A stretch of DNA of 64,000 nt, taken from positions 1-64,000 of the forward strand of contig JAATFG010000045.1 in assembly GCA_015655355.1 (NCBI GenBank). The letters run 5' to 3'. This DNA is from Lysobacterales bacterium. Its GTDB lineage: Bacteria > Pseudomonadota > Gammaproteobacteria > Xanthomonadales > Xanthomonadaceae. The position numbers and the translations under genes were made by a program. The notes under the pieces are model-generated. The model was not told the origin of the DNA and did no database searches. It worked only from the letters and a program-made list of their open reading frames with translations. This document shows, one piece after another, positions 55,256-64,000 of the stretch. How positions within the stretch are numbered: the first letter of the stretch is position 1; the number at the start of each line of letters is the position of its first letter.

Positions 55256-55600
55256 TCAGATCGCCGCGGTGATGACGATCTCGACCTTCCAGTTCGGATT
55301 GGCCAGTTTCGCCTCGACCGTTGCGCGCGAGGGCGGCGCGGCCTTGTCGACCCACTCGTCCCACGCGCTGTTCATGCCGGCGAACTCGCCGATGCTGGCG
55401 AGGAATATCTGCGCACGCAGGATCTTCGACTTGTCGCTGCCGGCCTGCGCGAGCAACCTGTCGATTTCGGCCAGCACCTGCCGGGTTTGCGTGGTGATGT
55501 CGGTGGTGCAGTCCTCGGCCACCTGCCCGGCAAGGAACACGATGCCGTCATGGACCACCGCCTCGGACATGCGCGGGCCGGGTTCGATGTGCTGGATCAT
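55256..55600 (-). CDS. RidA family protein
   Basis: Member of the RidA/YjgF/UK114 trimeric family, which deaminates reactive enamine/imine intermediates. The 114-residue protein is shorter than classic RidA and lacks some of its C-terminal signature (the Arg of the active site is present as SRATVEAKL), so it may belong to a RidA-like subgroup with another function. GGAAG lies 8 nt upstream of ATG 55600. It is followed by radA on the same strand. Confidence 0.87.
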   Translation of the reverse strand: MIQHIEPGPRMSEAVVHDGIVFLAGQVAEDCTTDITTQTRQVLAEIDRLLAQAGSDKSKILRAQIFLASIGEFAGMNSAWDEWVDKAAPPSRATVEAKLANPNWKVEIVITAAI

Positions 55601-55717
55601 GTGCTGGCTTCCCCTTTCTGGAACGAATTTCGCACAATCTTAGCGTGTGTTGCGTCGCGCAAGCGGCGTACAGTCGACTATGCAGCAAGCCGACACCGTC
55701 GGCAGGAGGGTTTGGTC

Positions 55718-56848
55718 ATGGCAACCCCGCAACCGCATGTTCGTTCGCAGCGCATGCTGCTTGCCGCGCTGCTGGCGCTCGTCCCGCTCGGCGCGCGGGC
55801 CACCGATTCCCTGGCGAACACCGGCACGGACGCAGCCGCGCTCGTCCCGCCCGCACCCGAAACCGTGCTGGCCGTGCCACCGGAATTGCAGCGCATGTTG
55901 CAGACGAAAGTGATCGACGCCACCCGTTCGCACGTCGGGCGCGCGGAACTGCTGACCCACTTCCTGTTCGCCGATGACGGCCTGCACGTGCAATACCAGC
56001 CCGGCGCGACCCACGACGTTGCCGAGGCCTTCGACACCCGCCGCGCCGATTGCCTCGGCTTCACCATTCTCGCGGTGGCACTGGCGCGCGCGGCGGGGCT
56101 GCACGCGCAAGGCCAGGAACTGGAACGGATCCTGGCACGCGACCTCGATGCAGACACCGCGATCCAGATCACCCACGCCAATGCCGGCCTCAGTGCCAGT
56201 GGCCACCGCTACGTGATCGACATCGCCGACGACGAACTGTTCGGCGCGCCGCCGCCGCACGCGGTCAGCGACGCGCGCCTGCTGGCGATGTTCTACGACA
56301 ACCGTGCGATGGAACTGATGATCGGCGGCCAACTCGAGGCCGCAAACGCATGGCTGCAGGCCGCGATGCGCGAGGACGCGGATTATCCCGTGCTCTGGAA
56401 CAACGCCGCGGTGCTGGCCCATCGCGGCGGTGACATGGCCACGGCCGAGCGCGACCTGCTGCACACGCTGCAACTGGCGCCGAAGAACAGCGCCGCGCTG
56501 TTCAACCTGATCGGCCTGTACCGGCAGCAAGGCAATACCGTGCAGGCCGAGGCCTGGCAGCAACGCGCGGAAAAGGCCCTGCGCCGCGATCCGTTCCACC
56601 AGTACGTGCTCGGCCGTACCTATGAACGCGACGGCAACTACGCCGAAGCCGAGCGCCATTACCGGCTCGCGATCCATTTCGACCACAACGTGCACCAGTT
56701 CCACTTCGCCCTTGCCCGCACCTATTTTCTCGAGGGGCAGCCGCGCCACGCCGGCGCCGAACTGGCCCGCGCCAGCCAGCTCAGCAGCGGCCACGACCAC
56801 GACGCCTACCAGGCCAAGCTCGACAAGCTGCGGCAGATGCTGCATTGA
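55718..56848 (+). CDS. exported transglutaminase-like and TPR protein
   Basis: A secreted or periplasmic protein of unknown role. Of 376 residues: signal peptide (about 1-29), a transglutaminase-like core with a plausible Cys-His-Asp triad C112 (ADCLGFTILAVALARAAGL), H163 and D168 (SGHRYVIDI), then tetratricopeptide repeats (about 185-376, for example YAEAERHYRLAIHFDHN). ATG 55718 has GGAGG 8 nt upstream. It is first of six genes in one direction; the cupin gene follows after 37 nt. Confidence 0.85.
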   Translation: MATPQPHVRSQRMLLAALLALVPLGARATDSLANTGTDAAALVPPAPETVLAVPPELQRMLQTKVIDATRSHVGRAELLTHFLFADDGLHVQYQPGATHDVAEAFDTRRADCLGFTILAVALARAAGLHAQGQELERILARDLDADTAIQITHANAGLSASGHRYVIDIADDELFGAPPPHAVSDARLLAMFYDNRAMELMIGGQLEAANAWLQAAMREDADYPVLWNNAAVLAHRGGDMATAERDLLHTLQLAPKNSAALFNLIGLYRQQGNTVQAEAWQQRAEKALRRDPFHQYVLGRTYERDGNYAEAERHYRLAIHFDHNVHQFHFALARTYFLEGQPRHAGAELARASQLSSGHDHDAYQAKLDKLRQMLH

Positions 56849-56885
56849 AGCGCACGCAGGCGCGGTGTTCCGCTAGCATTTGCGC

Positions 56886-57923
56886 ATGCGAAGCATCGAA
56901 GCCGCCGATTTCTCCGACCTCGCGGGTCTTGCAGCAAGCCCGTTCCCGGCGAACCTGATCGAAACCGCGCAACCGCGCGTGCTGCGCGGCCTGTGCCGCG
57001 ACTGGCCGCTGGTCCGCGCCGCGCGCGAATCCGACACCGCGTTCGCGCAACTGCTCGCCGCGCACGACAACGGCACCGCGGTCGATACCCTGCTGCTGGC
57101 GCCGGACCAGCGCGGCCGCATCGGCTACAACGCCGACATGAGCGGCTTCAACTACCAGCATTTCAAGGTCACGATCACCGAGGCGCTGCAGAAGCTCGCG
57201 CTCTACAGTCGCCAGCCGCAAGGCGCGCCCGTTTCCGGCGTGGCGATGCAGAGCGCGCCGGTGCGCGATTGCCTGCCCGGCCTGCTGCCTGCGCTGCGCA
57301 TTCCATTCCTGCCGGACGAGGCGCAACCGCGCTTGTGGTTCGGCAACCACGTGACCACGCCAACCCATTTCGACAGCCAGCACAACCTCGCCGTGGTCGC
57401 CTGCGGACGCCGCCGCTTCACCCTGTTCCCGCCGGAACAGGTACGCAACCTGTACATCGGCCCGCCGGATTTCGCGCCAACCGCAATGGCCATTTCGCTC
57501 GCCCATCCCGACGACATCGACGACCCGCGCTTCCCGCACCTGCGCACGGCGCTCGAGCATGCGCAGTCGGCCGTGCTCGAACCCGGCGACGCGCTGTACA
57601 TCCCGCCGCTGTGGTGGCACCACGTCGAATCGCTGGACCCGCTCAACGCACTGGTCAACTACTGGTGGCAGCCCGCGCCGGTCGCCGTGCTGGCCAACGC
57701 ACCGGGGCTGGATGCGCTGCTGCACGCGCTGCTGGCGATCCGCCCGCTCGCCGCCAGCGAACGCGCCGCGTGGAAGACGCTGTTCGAGCACTACGTGTTC
57801 GCCGACGCGGATCCGGCCGCGCACATCCCGGAAAAGCAGCGCGGCATCCTCGGCGAACTCGATGGCGAAAAAATCACCCGCCTCAAGCGCCTGGCCGCAC
57901 GCAACCTGCCGCGCGAAGCATGA
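56886..57923 (+). CDS. FIH-like JmjC/cupin_8 2OG oxygenase
   Basis: Predicted Fe(II)/2-oxoglutarate hydroxylase of the cupin_8/JmjC group. The 345-residue protein has the iron ligands H161-x-D163 (THFD) and H246 (PLWWHHVESL), and the RFTLFPPEQ strand. These segments closely resemble the asparaginyl hydroxylase FIH, so a protein substrate is plausible. ATG 56886 is chosen over an upstream TTG in frame. Its TGA overlaps the ATG of the FUSC gene (ATGA), indicating coupled translation. Confidence 0.87.
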   Translation: MRSIEAADFSDLAGLAASPFPANLIETAQPRVLRGLCRDWPLVRAARESDTAFAQLLAAHDNGTAVDTLLLAPDQRGRIGYNADMSGFNYQHFKVTITEALQKLALYSRQPQGAPVSGVAMQSAPVRDCLPGLLPALRIPFLPDEAQPRLWFGNHVTTPTHFDSQHNLAVVACGRRRFTLFPPEQVRNLYIGPPDFAPTAMAISLAHPDDIDDPRFPHLRTALEHAQSAVLEPGDALYIPPLWWHHVESLDPLNALVNYWWQPAPVAVLANAPGLDALLHALLAIRPLAASERAAWKTLFEHYVFADADPAAHIPEKQRGILGELDGEKITRLKRLAARNLPREA

Positions 57924-59341
57924 GCGCGACGACCATGCCGCAGTCGCGCGTGCGCCACCCGCTGCTGGCCGCCCTGTGCGAAACGCTGGCCACGCTCGCC
58001 GCGACCCTGGCGACGCTGTATTGCGCGAGGTGGCTCGACCCCTCGCCTTCGATCGCCGTGCTCGCCGTGGTGTTGTGCCTGTCGCTGTCGCGCAGCCTGC
58101 TCGACCACGACTGGCGCGGACGCCTCGAAGCGGCGTTGACCTTGCCCCTGGTCGGCCTCGCCGCCGTGGGCGTGGGCATGCTGCTGCACCGCCTGCCATG
58201 GCTGGGCGCGCTGGTGTTCACGCTCGGCATCGGCGCTTCGGTGTGGTTGCGCCGCTTCGGCACCGCGGCAAGACGCGCCAGCCGCCTGATCGCCTTGCCG
58301 CTGGTCGCGTTGCTGACCGTGCCGCGCGTGCACGCCGATGCGAACGCCGCACTGCCGGCCTGGCTGACGCCGATGCTGGTCGCGCTCATCGCCTTGTTGT
58401 GGATATCGCTGGCGCACTCGGCCGCGCGCGGGCTGCATCTGTTGCCGCCGGTGCAGGCGCCCGAGCCCGCATCGCCGCCGCGCGAATCGAAACTGAAACC
58501 GGATGCGACCACGCGCATGGCGCTGCAGATGGCGGTCGCGGTCGGCGCCGCCTTCATCGTCGGTTTCGCATGCTTCGGCCCCCACTGGCCGTGGCCGGTG
58601 TTGACCGCCTTCATCGTCAACAGTGCCAACCGCGGCCGCCTCGACGTGATCCACAAGAGCCTGCTGCGCATGCTCGGCGCCGCCGCGGGCACGCTGCTGG
58701 CAGGCACCGTGCCCGCGCACCTGATCGCCAACGGCCGGCTGGCCGCGGCACTGATCCTCGCCGTGCTGTTCCTCGGCACCTGGCTGCGCAAGTTCGGCTA
58801 TGCGTGGTGGGCGCTGTGCGTCACCCTCGCCCTCGCGCTGGTGCAGGACTGGCTCGGCGCGGCCAGCGAACAGGCGCTGTTCGCGCGCCTGCTCGGCATC
58901 CTGGTCGGCGCGGCCATCGGCGTCGCCGCCGCGTGGTTCGTGCTGCCGGTGAAATCCGGGGACGTGCTGCGCCGACGCATCGCCGATGCGCTGGCCGCGC
59001 TTTCCGCCGCGCTCGATCCGGTGAACGCGCAGCGCGATGCGCAGGCTTTCGTCGCGGCGATCCGGCAACTGCAATTGATGGCACCGGCCCTGCGCAGCAA
59101 TCGCCTGCTCGCGCGCCTGCTGCGGCGCAGGTTCGATGCCGTCGACTGGTGCGAGCAACTGCTGGCGAGCCACGATGATGCAGTCGCGCTGATCGAACGC
59201 GGCGATGCGCCCGCGAACGTGCGCCGCGCGGTCGGCATCGCGCGCAAGGCATTGCTCGAACCGGCGACGCTCGCGGAGGCGCTGCATGCACTGCACGACA
59301 CGCTGGCGCAAGCGAACCAGGAAACCGCATCCGCAGCATGA
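57920..59341 (+). CDS. FUSC-family membrane protein
   Basis: Inner-membrane protein of the fusaric-acid-resistance-like (FUSC/YccS) superfamily, proposed aromatic-acid or toxin exporters. The 473-residue protein has two hydrophobic blocks (about 15-185 and 215-345) and a polar C-terminal cytoplasmic part, with the second FUSC repeat beginning [19 protein letters not shown]. It lacks the extended cytoplasmic domains of large YccS proteins. Overlap with the cupin gene suggests they act together, but no pathway is evident. Confidence 0.85.
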   Translation: MSATTMPQSRVRHPLLAALCETLATLAATLATLYCARWLDPSPSIAVLAVVLCLSLSRSLLDHDWRGRLEAALTLPLVGLAAVGVGMLLHRLPWLGALVFTLGIGASVWLRRFGTAARRASRLIALPLVALLTVPRVHADANAALPAWLTPMLVALIALLWISLAHSAARGLHLLPPVQAPEPASPPRESKLKPDATTRMALQMAVAVGAAFIVGFACFGPHWPWPVLTAFIVNSANRGRLDVIHKSLLRMLGAAAGTLLAGTVPAHLIANGRLAAALILAVLFLGTWLRKFGYAWWALCVTLALALVQDWLGAASEQALFARLLGILVGAAIGVAAAWFVLPVKSGDVLRRRIADALAALSAALDPVNAQRDAQAFVAAIRQLQLMAPALRSNRLLARLLRRRFDAVDWCEQLLASHDDAVALIERGDAPANVRRAVGIARKALLEPATLAEALHALHDTLAQANQETASAA

Positions 59342-59411
59342 TCGGATGCATGCGTCGCGCCTGCGCGACAGCGCTAGAATCGACGCTAGACGCAACACTT
59401 CCCACACATCG

Positions 59412-61130
59412 ATGCATTCGCACGAAACCATCTCGCCCGCCCCCAGCCACGTGCGTGGCGACACCTCGCAAGCACTGCTCGACGACACCGTCGGCGCCCT
59501 GCTCGCACGCACCGCGCGGCGCTGGCCCGAGCGCGAAGCGTTGGTGGTGCCGCCGCAGCACATCCGCTGGAACTGGCGACAGTTCGACGACGCGGCAACC
59601 CGACTCGCCGCCGGCCTGCACCGGCTCGGCCTGCGCAAGGGCGACCGCATCGGCATCTGGTCGTTGAACAATGCCGAATGGGTGCTGCTGCAGTTCGCCA
59701 GCGCGCGCGCCGGCCTGGTCCTGGTCAACATCAATCCCGCGTACCGCACGCATGAACTCGAATACGCGCTGACCCGGGTCGGCTGCAAGGCGCTGGTGCT
59801 GGCACGCAAGTTCAAGACCTCGGACTACATCGGCCTGCTGCGCGAACTGGCGCCGGAACTCGATGCCTCGCAACCCGGCCAATTGCAGGCAAAAAGGCTG
59901 CCGGAACTGAAGCACGTCATCGCCTTGAACGGCGGCGGCCCCATCGCCGGCTGCTGGGATTTCGATGCCATCGCCGCGTGCGACGATGCGCAAATGCACG
60001 CGCGGATCGACGAGCTGCAAGCCGAACTCCATCCGCACGACGCGATCAACATCCAGTTCACCTCCGGCACTACCGGCTCGCCGAAGGGCGCGACGCTGAC
60101 CCACCACAACATCGTCAACAACGGCTGGTTCATCGGTGAGCGCATGCGTCTTTCCGAGCACGACAAGCTGTGCATCCCGGTGCCGTTCTACCACTGCTTC
60201 GGCATGGTGCTGGGCAACCTCGCCTGCGTCACCCACGGCGCGACCATGGTGATTCCCGGCGAAGGCTTCGACCCGCTGCAAACGCTGCAAGTGGTGCAGG
60301 ACGAAAAATGCACCGCGCTGCATGGCGTGCCGACGATGTTCATCGCCGAACTGGAACACCCGCGCTTCGCCGAATTCGACTTGCGCACGCTGCGCACCGG
60401 CATCATGGCCGGCTCGCCGTGCCCGGTCGAAGTGATGAAGAAGGTGATCGAACGCATGCACATGCGCGACGTCACCATCGCCTACGGCATGACCGAAACC
60501 TCGCCGGTGAGCTTCCAGACCACGCTGGACGATCCGCTGGAACGGCGCGTCGATTCGGTCGGGCGCATCCATCCGCACGTGGAGGTGAAGATCGTCGATG
60601 AGGATGGCGGCATCGTGCCGCGCGGCGAAATCGGCGAGCTGCACACCCGCGGCTATTCGGTGATGCAGGGCTACTGGAACGACCGGGAACGCACGCGCGA
60701 AGCGCTCGATGCGGACGGCTGGATGCACACCGGCGACCAGGCCACGCTCGATGCCGAAGGCTATTGCCGCATCGTCGGCCGGTTGAAGGACATGCTGATC
60801 CGCGGCGGCGAGAACATCTATCCGCGCGAAATCGAGGAATTCCTCTACACCCATCCGGCGATCGCCGACGTGCAGGTGTTCGGCGTGCCGGACGAGAAAT
60901 TCGGCGAGGAAGTCTGCGCCTGGATTCGCCTGCACGAACATGCGCACGGCACCAGTCCGGACGACATCACGCCCGATAAAATCCGTGATTTCTGCCGCGG
61001 CAAGATCGCGCATTTCAAGATTCCGCGCTACATCGAGTTCGTCAGCGCCTATCCGATGACGATCTCCGGCAAGGTGCAGAAATTCCTGATGCGCGAGGAG
61101 ATGGCGAAGCGCTTGTCCGCAAGCGCCTGA
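59412..61130 (+). CDS. acyl-CoA synthetase (AMP-binding family)
   Basis: Activates a carboxylic acid to its CoA thioester. The 572-residue protein has the P-loop [25 protein letters not shown], the hinge HTGD with [21 protein letters not shown], and the catalytic lysine in ISGKVQKF. It is closer to FadD-like medium/long-chain ligases than to acetyl-CoA synthetase; the chain length is not predictable. A TAGAAT -10-like box is at 59375-59380; ATG 59412 has no obvious Shine-Dalgarno. Confidence 0.92.
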   Translation: MHSHETISPAPSHVRGDTSQALLDDTVGALLARTARRWPEREALVVPPQHIRWNWRQFDDAATRLAAGLHRLGLRKGDRIGIWSLNNAEWVLLQFASARAGLVLVNINPAYRTHELEYALTRVGCKALVLARKFKTSDYIGLLRELAPELDASQPGQLQAKRLPELKHVIALNGGGPIAGCWDFDAIAACDDAQMHARIDELQAELHPHDAINIQFTSGTTGSPKGATLTHHNIVNNGWFIGERMRLSEHDKLCIPVPFYHCFGMVLGNLACVTHGATMVIPGEGFDPLQTLQVVQDEKCTALHGVPTMFIAELEHPRFAEFDLRTLRTGIMAGSPCPVEVMKKVIERMHMRDVTIAYGMTETSPVSFQTTLDDPLERRVDSVGRIHPHVEVKIVDEDGGIVPRGEIGELHTRGYSVMQGYWNDRERTREALDADGWMHTGDQATLDAEGYCRIVGRLKDMLIRGGENIYPREIEEFLYTHPAIADVQVFGVPDEKFGEEVCAWIRLHEHAHGTSPDDITPDKIRDFCRGKIAHFKIPRYIEFVSAYPMTISGKVQKFLMREEMAKRLSASA

Positions 61131-61292
61131 ACCGCTCGCTTCTGAACAAGCCGGCACGACGCGATGCGGCGACATCGCGTAGCATGTCGCCCGCGCGGCG
61201 CCTTCATCGCCGCGCCATTCGTTCGGCTTTGGCCGCCTGCTCCCCCACCGTTCCAGCGCCCGCGTCCTTGCGAGCGTCACAGGGAGTTGGCC

Positions 61293-61958
61293 ATGCCCGG
61301 CTACGAAACCCATATCCGCACCTTGCACTTCGGCACGCACGATTTCCGCATCCGCGAACTGCTCGATCTGCAGCAATTCGCCGATCCCGACCTGCATGCG
61401 CATGCACGCGGCATTTCCTCGGCGCAATGGAGTCTGTTCGGCCACGTGTGGCCGGCCGGCGAACTGCTGGCGCAGGCGATGGCCACGTTCGATGTGCAAG
61501 GCAAGCGCATCCTCGAACTCGGTTGCGGCCTCGGCCTCGCCAGCCTCGTGCTGCGCCAGCGCGGCGCCGACATCACCGCCAGCGACTTGCATCCGCTGGC
61601 GGAAACCTTCCTCGCCTACAACGCCGCGCTCAACGCATTGCCCGCGGTGCCGTTCCGCACCGTGGACTGGACCGCATCGAACGAAACGCTGGGCCGCTTC
61701 GACATCATCATCGCCAGCGACGTGTTGTACGAACGCGGTCACGCCGCGTTGTTGTCGGCGTTGATCGAACGCCACGCGCACGCCGCGAGCGAAGTGCTGC
61801 TCAGCGATCCGGGCCGCGGCAACAGCGCGCCGTTCACCCGCGCCCTGCATGCGCAAGGCTATGCCAGCGACGAAACCCGCTTGCCGCTGGACGCGGACGA
61901 TCAGCCGCCGTATCGCGCGCGGCTGCTCCACTATCACCGGGACACCGCAAACGCATGA
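61293..61958 (+). CDS. MTF16-type (METTL21/FAM86-like) methyltransferase
   Basis: Predicted protein lysine methyltransferase. The 221-residue protein has the SAM-binding ELGCGLGLAS (75-84) and the DVLY motif (D143-Y146) that is diagnostic of the methyltransferase_16 group, whose known members methylate lysines of translation factors and chaperones. ATG 61293 has AGGGAG 6 nt upstream. Its TGA overlaps the ATG of the YkgJ-family gene. The substrate is unknown. Confidence 0.87.
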   Translation: MPGYETHIRTLHFGTHDFRIRELLDLQQFADPDLHAHARGISSAQWSLFGHVWPAGELLAQAMATFDVQGKRILELGCGLGLASLVLRQRGADITASDLHPLAETFLAYNAALNALPAVPFRTVDWTASNETLGRFDIIIASDVLYERGHAALLSALIERHAHAASEVLLSDPGRGNSAPFTRALHAQGYASDETRLPLDADDQPPYRARLLHYHRDTANA

Positions 61959-62314
61959 ACGCATCATTGCAAAAATCTGCCGAAACACGCGCCGAAGCGC
62001 TCCCCGAAAAGCGCAGCGAAGTTTCCTGCAGCCGCTGCGACGCGGTGTGCTGCCGCCTGACCGTGGTGCTGTTCCCCGAAGACAGCAGCGTGCCGCGCCA
62101 TCTCGTCACCCGCAACCCGCAAGGCCTGGAAGTGATGGCGCGCAACGAAGACGGCTGGTGCCTCGGCATCGACCCGCTGCGCATGTGCTGCTCGATCTAC
62201 GAACAGCGCCCGGCGATCTGCCGCAAGTTCGCGATGGGCGGCCCCGGCTGCCGCGATGCGCGCAAGACCTACCGCGAACAACGCGAAAACGGAATCCCGC
62301 TCACGCTGTATTGA
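61955..62314 (+). CDS. YkgJ-family cysteine cluster protein
   Basis: Small protein with a putative metal-binding cysteine cluster. The 119-residue protein contains SCSRCDAVCCRL (C25, C28, C32, C33) and later WC, MCCSIY and AICRKF, the UPF0153/YkgJ pattern C-x2-C-x3-CC ... CC. Zinc or an iron-sulfur cluster is possible. Its start overlaps the methyltransferase stop, implying a 1:1 produced pair. Confidence 0.87.
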   Translation: MNASLQKSAETRAEALPEKRSEVSCSRCDAVCCRLTVVLFPEDSSVPRHLVTRNPQGLEVMARNEDGWCLGIDPLRMCCSIYEQRPAICRKFAMGGPGCRDARKTYREQRENGIPLTLY

Positions 62315-62341
62315 GTCGTCGTACGCACGACCATTCGACCG

Positions 62342-63613
62342 TCATGAAGCACTTTGCGCATGCGCGGGAGTGGCGTCGGTGGCCTGTTCCCTGTTGCCAA
62401 GCCACAGCATCAGGCAACCGAGCACGGCCCACGATGCGGCAAAAATGCGCCACGACCACGTGATGTGGCTGCCATCGAACCAGATGCCGCTGACCAGCGC
62501 CACGCCGGCGCAGGTGACGAGGAACACCGATTGCAGCCAGCGCGCGTGCTTCTCGTTTTCCAGCAACGCGCCGATCAATACCAGTTCGCCGACCAGGAAC
62601 AGCACGCTGCCGAGCGCGCCGAGCCAGTCCAGTTGCGCGCCGTTCTGCAGGAAGCGCACGCCGAGGAACAGCAGCAGCACGAACTGCAGCAGCACGTGGA
62701 TCGAAATCCAGCGCGGTACCGGCGGATTGAATTCCTCGCGCGCGATGTCGAATTCCGGCTTCGGGAATTTCGCCGCGACGTCGGCCGGACGCCAGCCCGG
62801 CGGCTTGAGGAAGACCTTGAGCTTGTCCAGCCAGTTGCGCGCATGCCATGCATCCTGGAACAGGCCCGAATACACCTCGAAATTGGCCCAGATCGGATTC
62901 CAGCTGCGCAACGGCGAACGCGTGCCGTACACCGGCTTGTCGATGTCGTCTTCCTCGACGAAGGTGCCAAACATGCGATCCCAGACGATCAGGATGCCGC
63001 CGTAGTTCTTGTCGATGTAGCGATCGTTGACCGCGTGGTGCGCACGGTGGTTCGACGGCGAGCAGAACACGCGGTCGAACCAGCCGAGCTTGGGCACCGT
63101 TTCGGTGTGCACCCAGAACTGGTAGAGCAGGTCGATCACCGCGACCACCGCGAACACTTCGACCGGATAGCCGAGCACGGCCAGCGGCAGGTAGAACAGC
63201 CAGCCCAGCAGCACGCCGCTGCCGGTCTGGCGCAGCGCGGTGGTGAGGTTGTAGCGCTCGCTCTGGTGGTGCACGACGTGCGCGGCCCACAACACGTTGA
63301 CCTCGTGGCCCATGCGGTGCAACCAGTAGTAGCAGAAGTCGTACAGAACCAACGCGGAAACCCACGTCAGCACGCTGTGCGCCGGCAGGTGCCACAGCGC
63401 CACGCGCTGTACCACCCATGCGTAGATGCCGATGCTCAGCAGCTTGCTGTACAGGCCGACGATCTGGCTCAGCGTGCCCAGGCTCAGGCTGTTGATCGAA
63501 TCGGCCAGCGTGAACACCTTGCGTTTCTGCCACCAGCCAAGCAGCGCCTCCACTCCCATCAGCACGAAGAAGCCGGGGATGGCATACATCATGATTTTCG
63601 CGGCCAAATCCAT
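62342..63613 (-). CDS. alkylglycerol monooxygenase-like fatty acid hydroxylase
   Basis: Membrane di-iron enzyme of the fatty acid hydroxylase/sterol desaturase superfamily. The 423-residue protein has the eight-histidine motif in three clusters: H99-x3-H103 (LHRMGH), H112-x2-HH (HVVHH, 115-116) and NHRAHH (189-193), plus H169. The stretches HEVNVLWAAHVVHH, YNLTTALRQ and YIDKNYGGILIVWDRMFGTF closely resemble alkylglycerol monooxygenase (AGMO), which cleaves the ether bond of alkyl lipids. It lies downstream of a YhhN-family gene on the same strand. The 141-bp gap upstream (63614-63754) shows no gene. Confidence 0.87.
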   Translation of the reverse strand: MDLAAKIMMYAIPGFFVLMGVEALLGWWQKRKVFTLADSINSLSLGTLSQIVGLYSKLLSIGIYAWVVQRVALWHLPAHSVLTWVSALVLYDFCYYWLHRMGHEVNVLWAAHVVHHQSERYNLTTALRQTGSGVLLGWLFYLPLAVLGYPVEVFAVVAVIDLLYQFWVHTETVPKLGWFDRVFCSPSNHRAHHAVNDRYIDKNYGGILIVWDRMFGTFVEEDDIDKPVYGTRSPLRSWNPIWANFEVYSGLFQDAWHARNWLDKLKVFLKPPGWRPADVAAKFPKPEFDIAREEFNPPVPRWISIHVLLQFVLLLFLGVRFLQNGAQLDWLGALGSVLFLVGELVLIGALLENEKHARWLQSVFLVTCAGVALVSGIWFDGSHITWSWRIFAASWAVLGCLMLWLGNREQATDATPAHAQSAS

Positions 63614-63754
63614 TGCGTGCGTTCCCGTAACCGAATGAGCGAACCCGGATTCTCGGGCGATGCGGCCATTTTATGGCCATGGCGCGAAGCTCGCGTCATG
63701 CGCCGCAGCATTCCGTGGCGCGGTTCATGCCCGACCGCTTCAATCGCAGCGACG

Positions 63755-64000
63755 TCAGTCGTGCTGCACCGAACGGGCGATGTGGAAAATCGCGAAGAAA
63801 TACGTCGAAAGGATCCACACCTCATGCAGCGGCACGCCGCCGCCGAACAGGTCCCAGGCCAGCACGCAATCGCTGATGACGAACACCGCGCCGCCGAGCG
63901 CGGCGTGCCACGCGCTTTCGGTCAACGTCGGCGCATTGCGCAAATTGCGCCAACGCGCCAGCGCGGTGCCAGCCATGCTTGCCAGCACGAACACATAGAC
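63755..64000 (-). CDS. YhhN-family protein (lysoplasmalogenase-like), truncated by the window edge
   Basis: The last about 81 residues of a YhhN/TMEM86-type membrane protein; the 5' part continues past 64000. Visible are LGGAVFVISDCVLAWDLFG and EVWILSTYFFAIFHIARSV, which are typical C-terminal helices of lysoplasmalogenases that hydrolyse the vinyl-ether bond. The frame is open to the edge. It precedes the AGMO-like gene in the same direction. Confidence 0.8.
   Translation of the reverse strand, partial: VYVFVLASMAGTALARWRNLRNAPTLTESAWHAALGGAVFVISDCVLAWDLFGGGVPLHEVWILSTYFFAIFHIARSVQHD

Noticed and set aside
58821-61988. A 1,055-codon open frame on the minus strand, opposite the FUSC, acyl-CoA synthetase and methyltransferase genes
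   Set aside because: Shadow of three real plus-strand genes; the translation lacks any recognised motif.

Overview
The window is a stretch of GC-rich gammaproteobacterial chromosome, almost entirely housekeeping genes. The gene order (tpiA, secG, tRNA-Leu and nuoA; trpF, trpB and trpA; asd, fimV and truA; dcd, mrp and metG; rpsP, rimM, trmD and rplS; nnr, tsaE, amidase and mutL), the free use of GTG starts and the dispersed REP-like palindromes all point to the Xanthomonadales (Lysobacterales), probably a Xanthomonas, Lysobacter or Luteimonas relative. I cannot name the genus from the sequence alone. I see no rRNA, prophage, integrase, intact insertion sequence or CRISPR array.

Layout. 1-16.3 kb, nearly all on the minus strand: first gene of the NADH dehydrogenase operon, tRNA-Leu(GAG), secG, tpiA, glmM, accD, trpA/trpB/trpF, truA, a FimV-like protein, asd, aroC and prmB. 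An SDR plus 2OG-oxygenase pair and an acyltransferase lie among them. 16.4-25.1 kb, mixed strands: SCO1-psd, a NYN-domain protein, mltD, a HerA-like ATPase, greB, rimO and a dienelactone hydrolase-HIT pair. 25.1-33.4 kb: dcd and mrp, then a lower-GC TonB-receptor and DUF2147 segment, then metG, a HAD phosphatase and rnfB. 33.4-46.1 kb: TraB-like and DUF1684 proteins, mutL, amidase, tsaE, nnr, the divergent queG, then rplS, trmD, rimM, rpsP and ffh. 46.2-53.8 kb: a cytochrome-assembly-type membrane protein, a MarR-controlled tripartite EmrAB efflux operon, a thioesterase, and a TetR regulator with a membrane protein under a duplicated operator. 53.8-64 kb: radA and ridA, then six genes in one direction (transglutaminase/TPR protein, FIH-like cupin hydroxylase, FUSC protein, acyl-CoA synthetase, lysine-methyltransferase-like protein, YkgJ protein), then a minus-strand pair resembling alkylglycerol monooxygenase and lysoplasmalogenase.

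The least ordinary content is: (i) the possible ether-lipid-cleaving pair at the right edge; (ii) the TetR module, where two near-identical 16-bp palindromes overlap the regulator's promoter and precede the target gene; (iii) a 133-bp IS5-like miniature element abutting the trmD stop codon and enclosing a REP pair; (iv) the MTF16-type methyltransferase translationally coupled to a cysteine-cluster YkgJ protein; (v) the FIH-like hydroxylase overlapping a FUSC gene. Motifs, promoters, repeats and overlaps were read by eye. Family names and remarks on synteny come from memory of the families, and no search was run.
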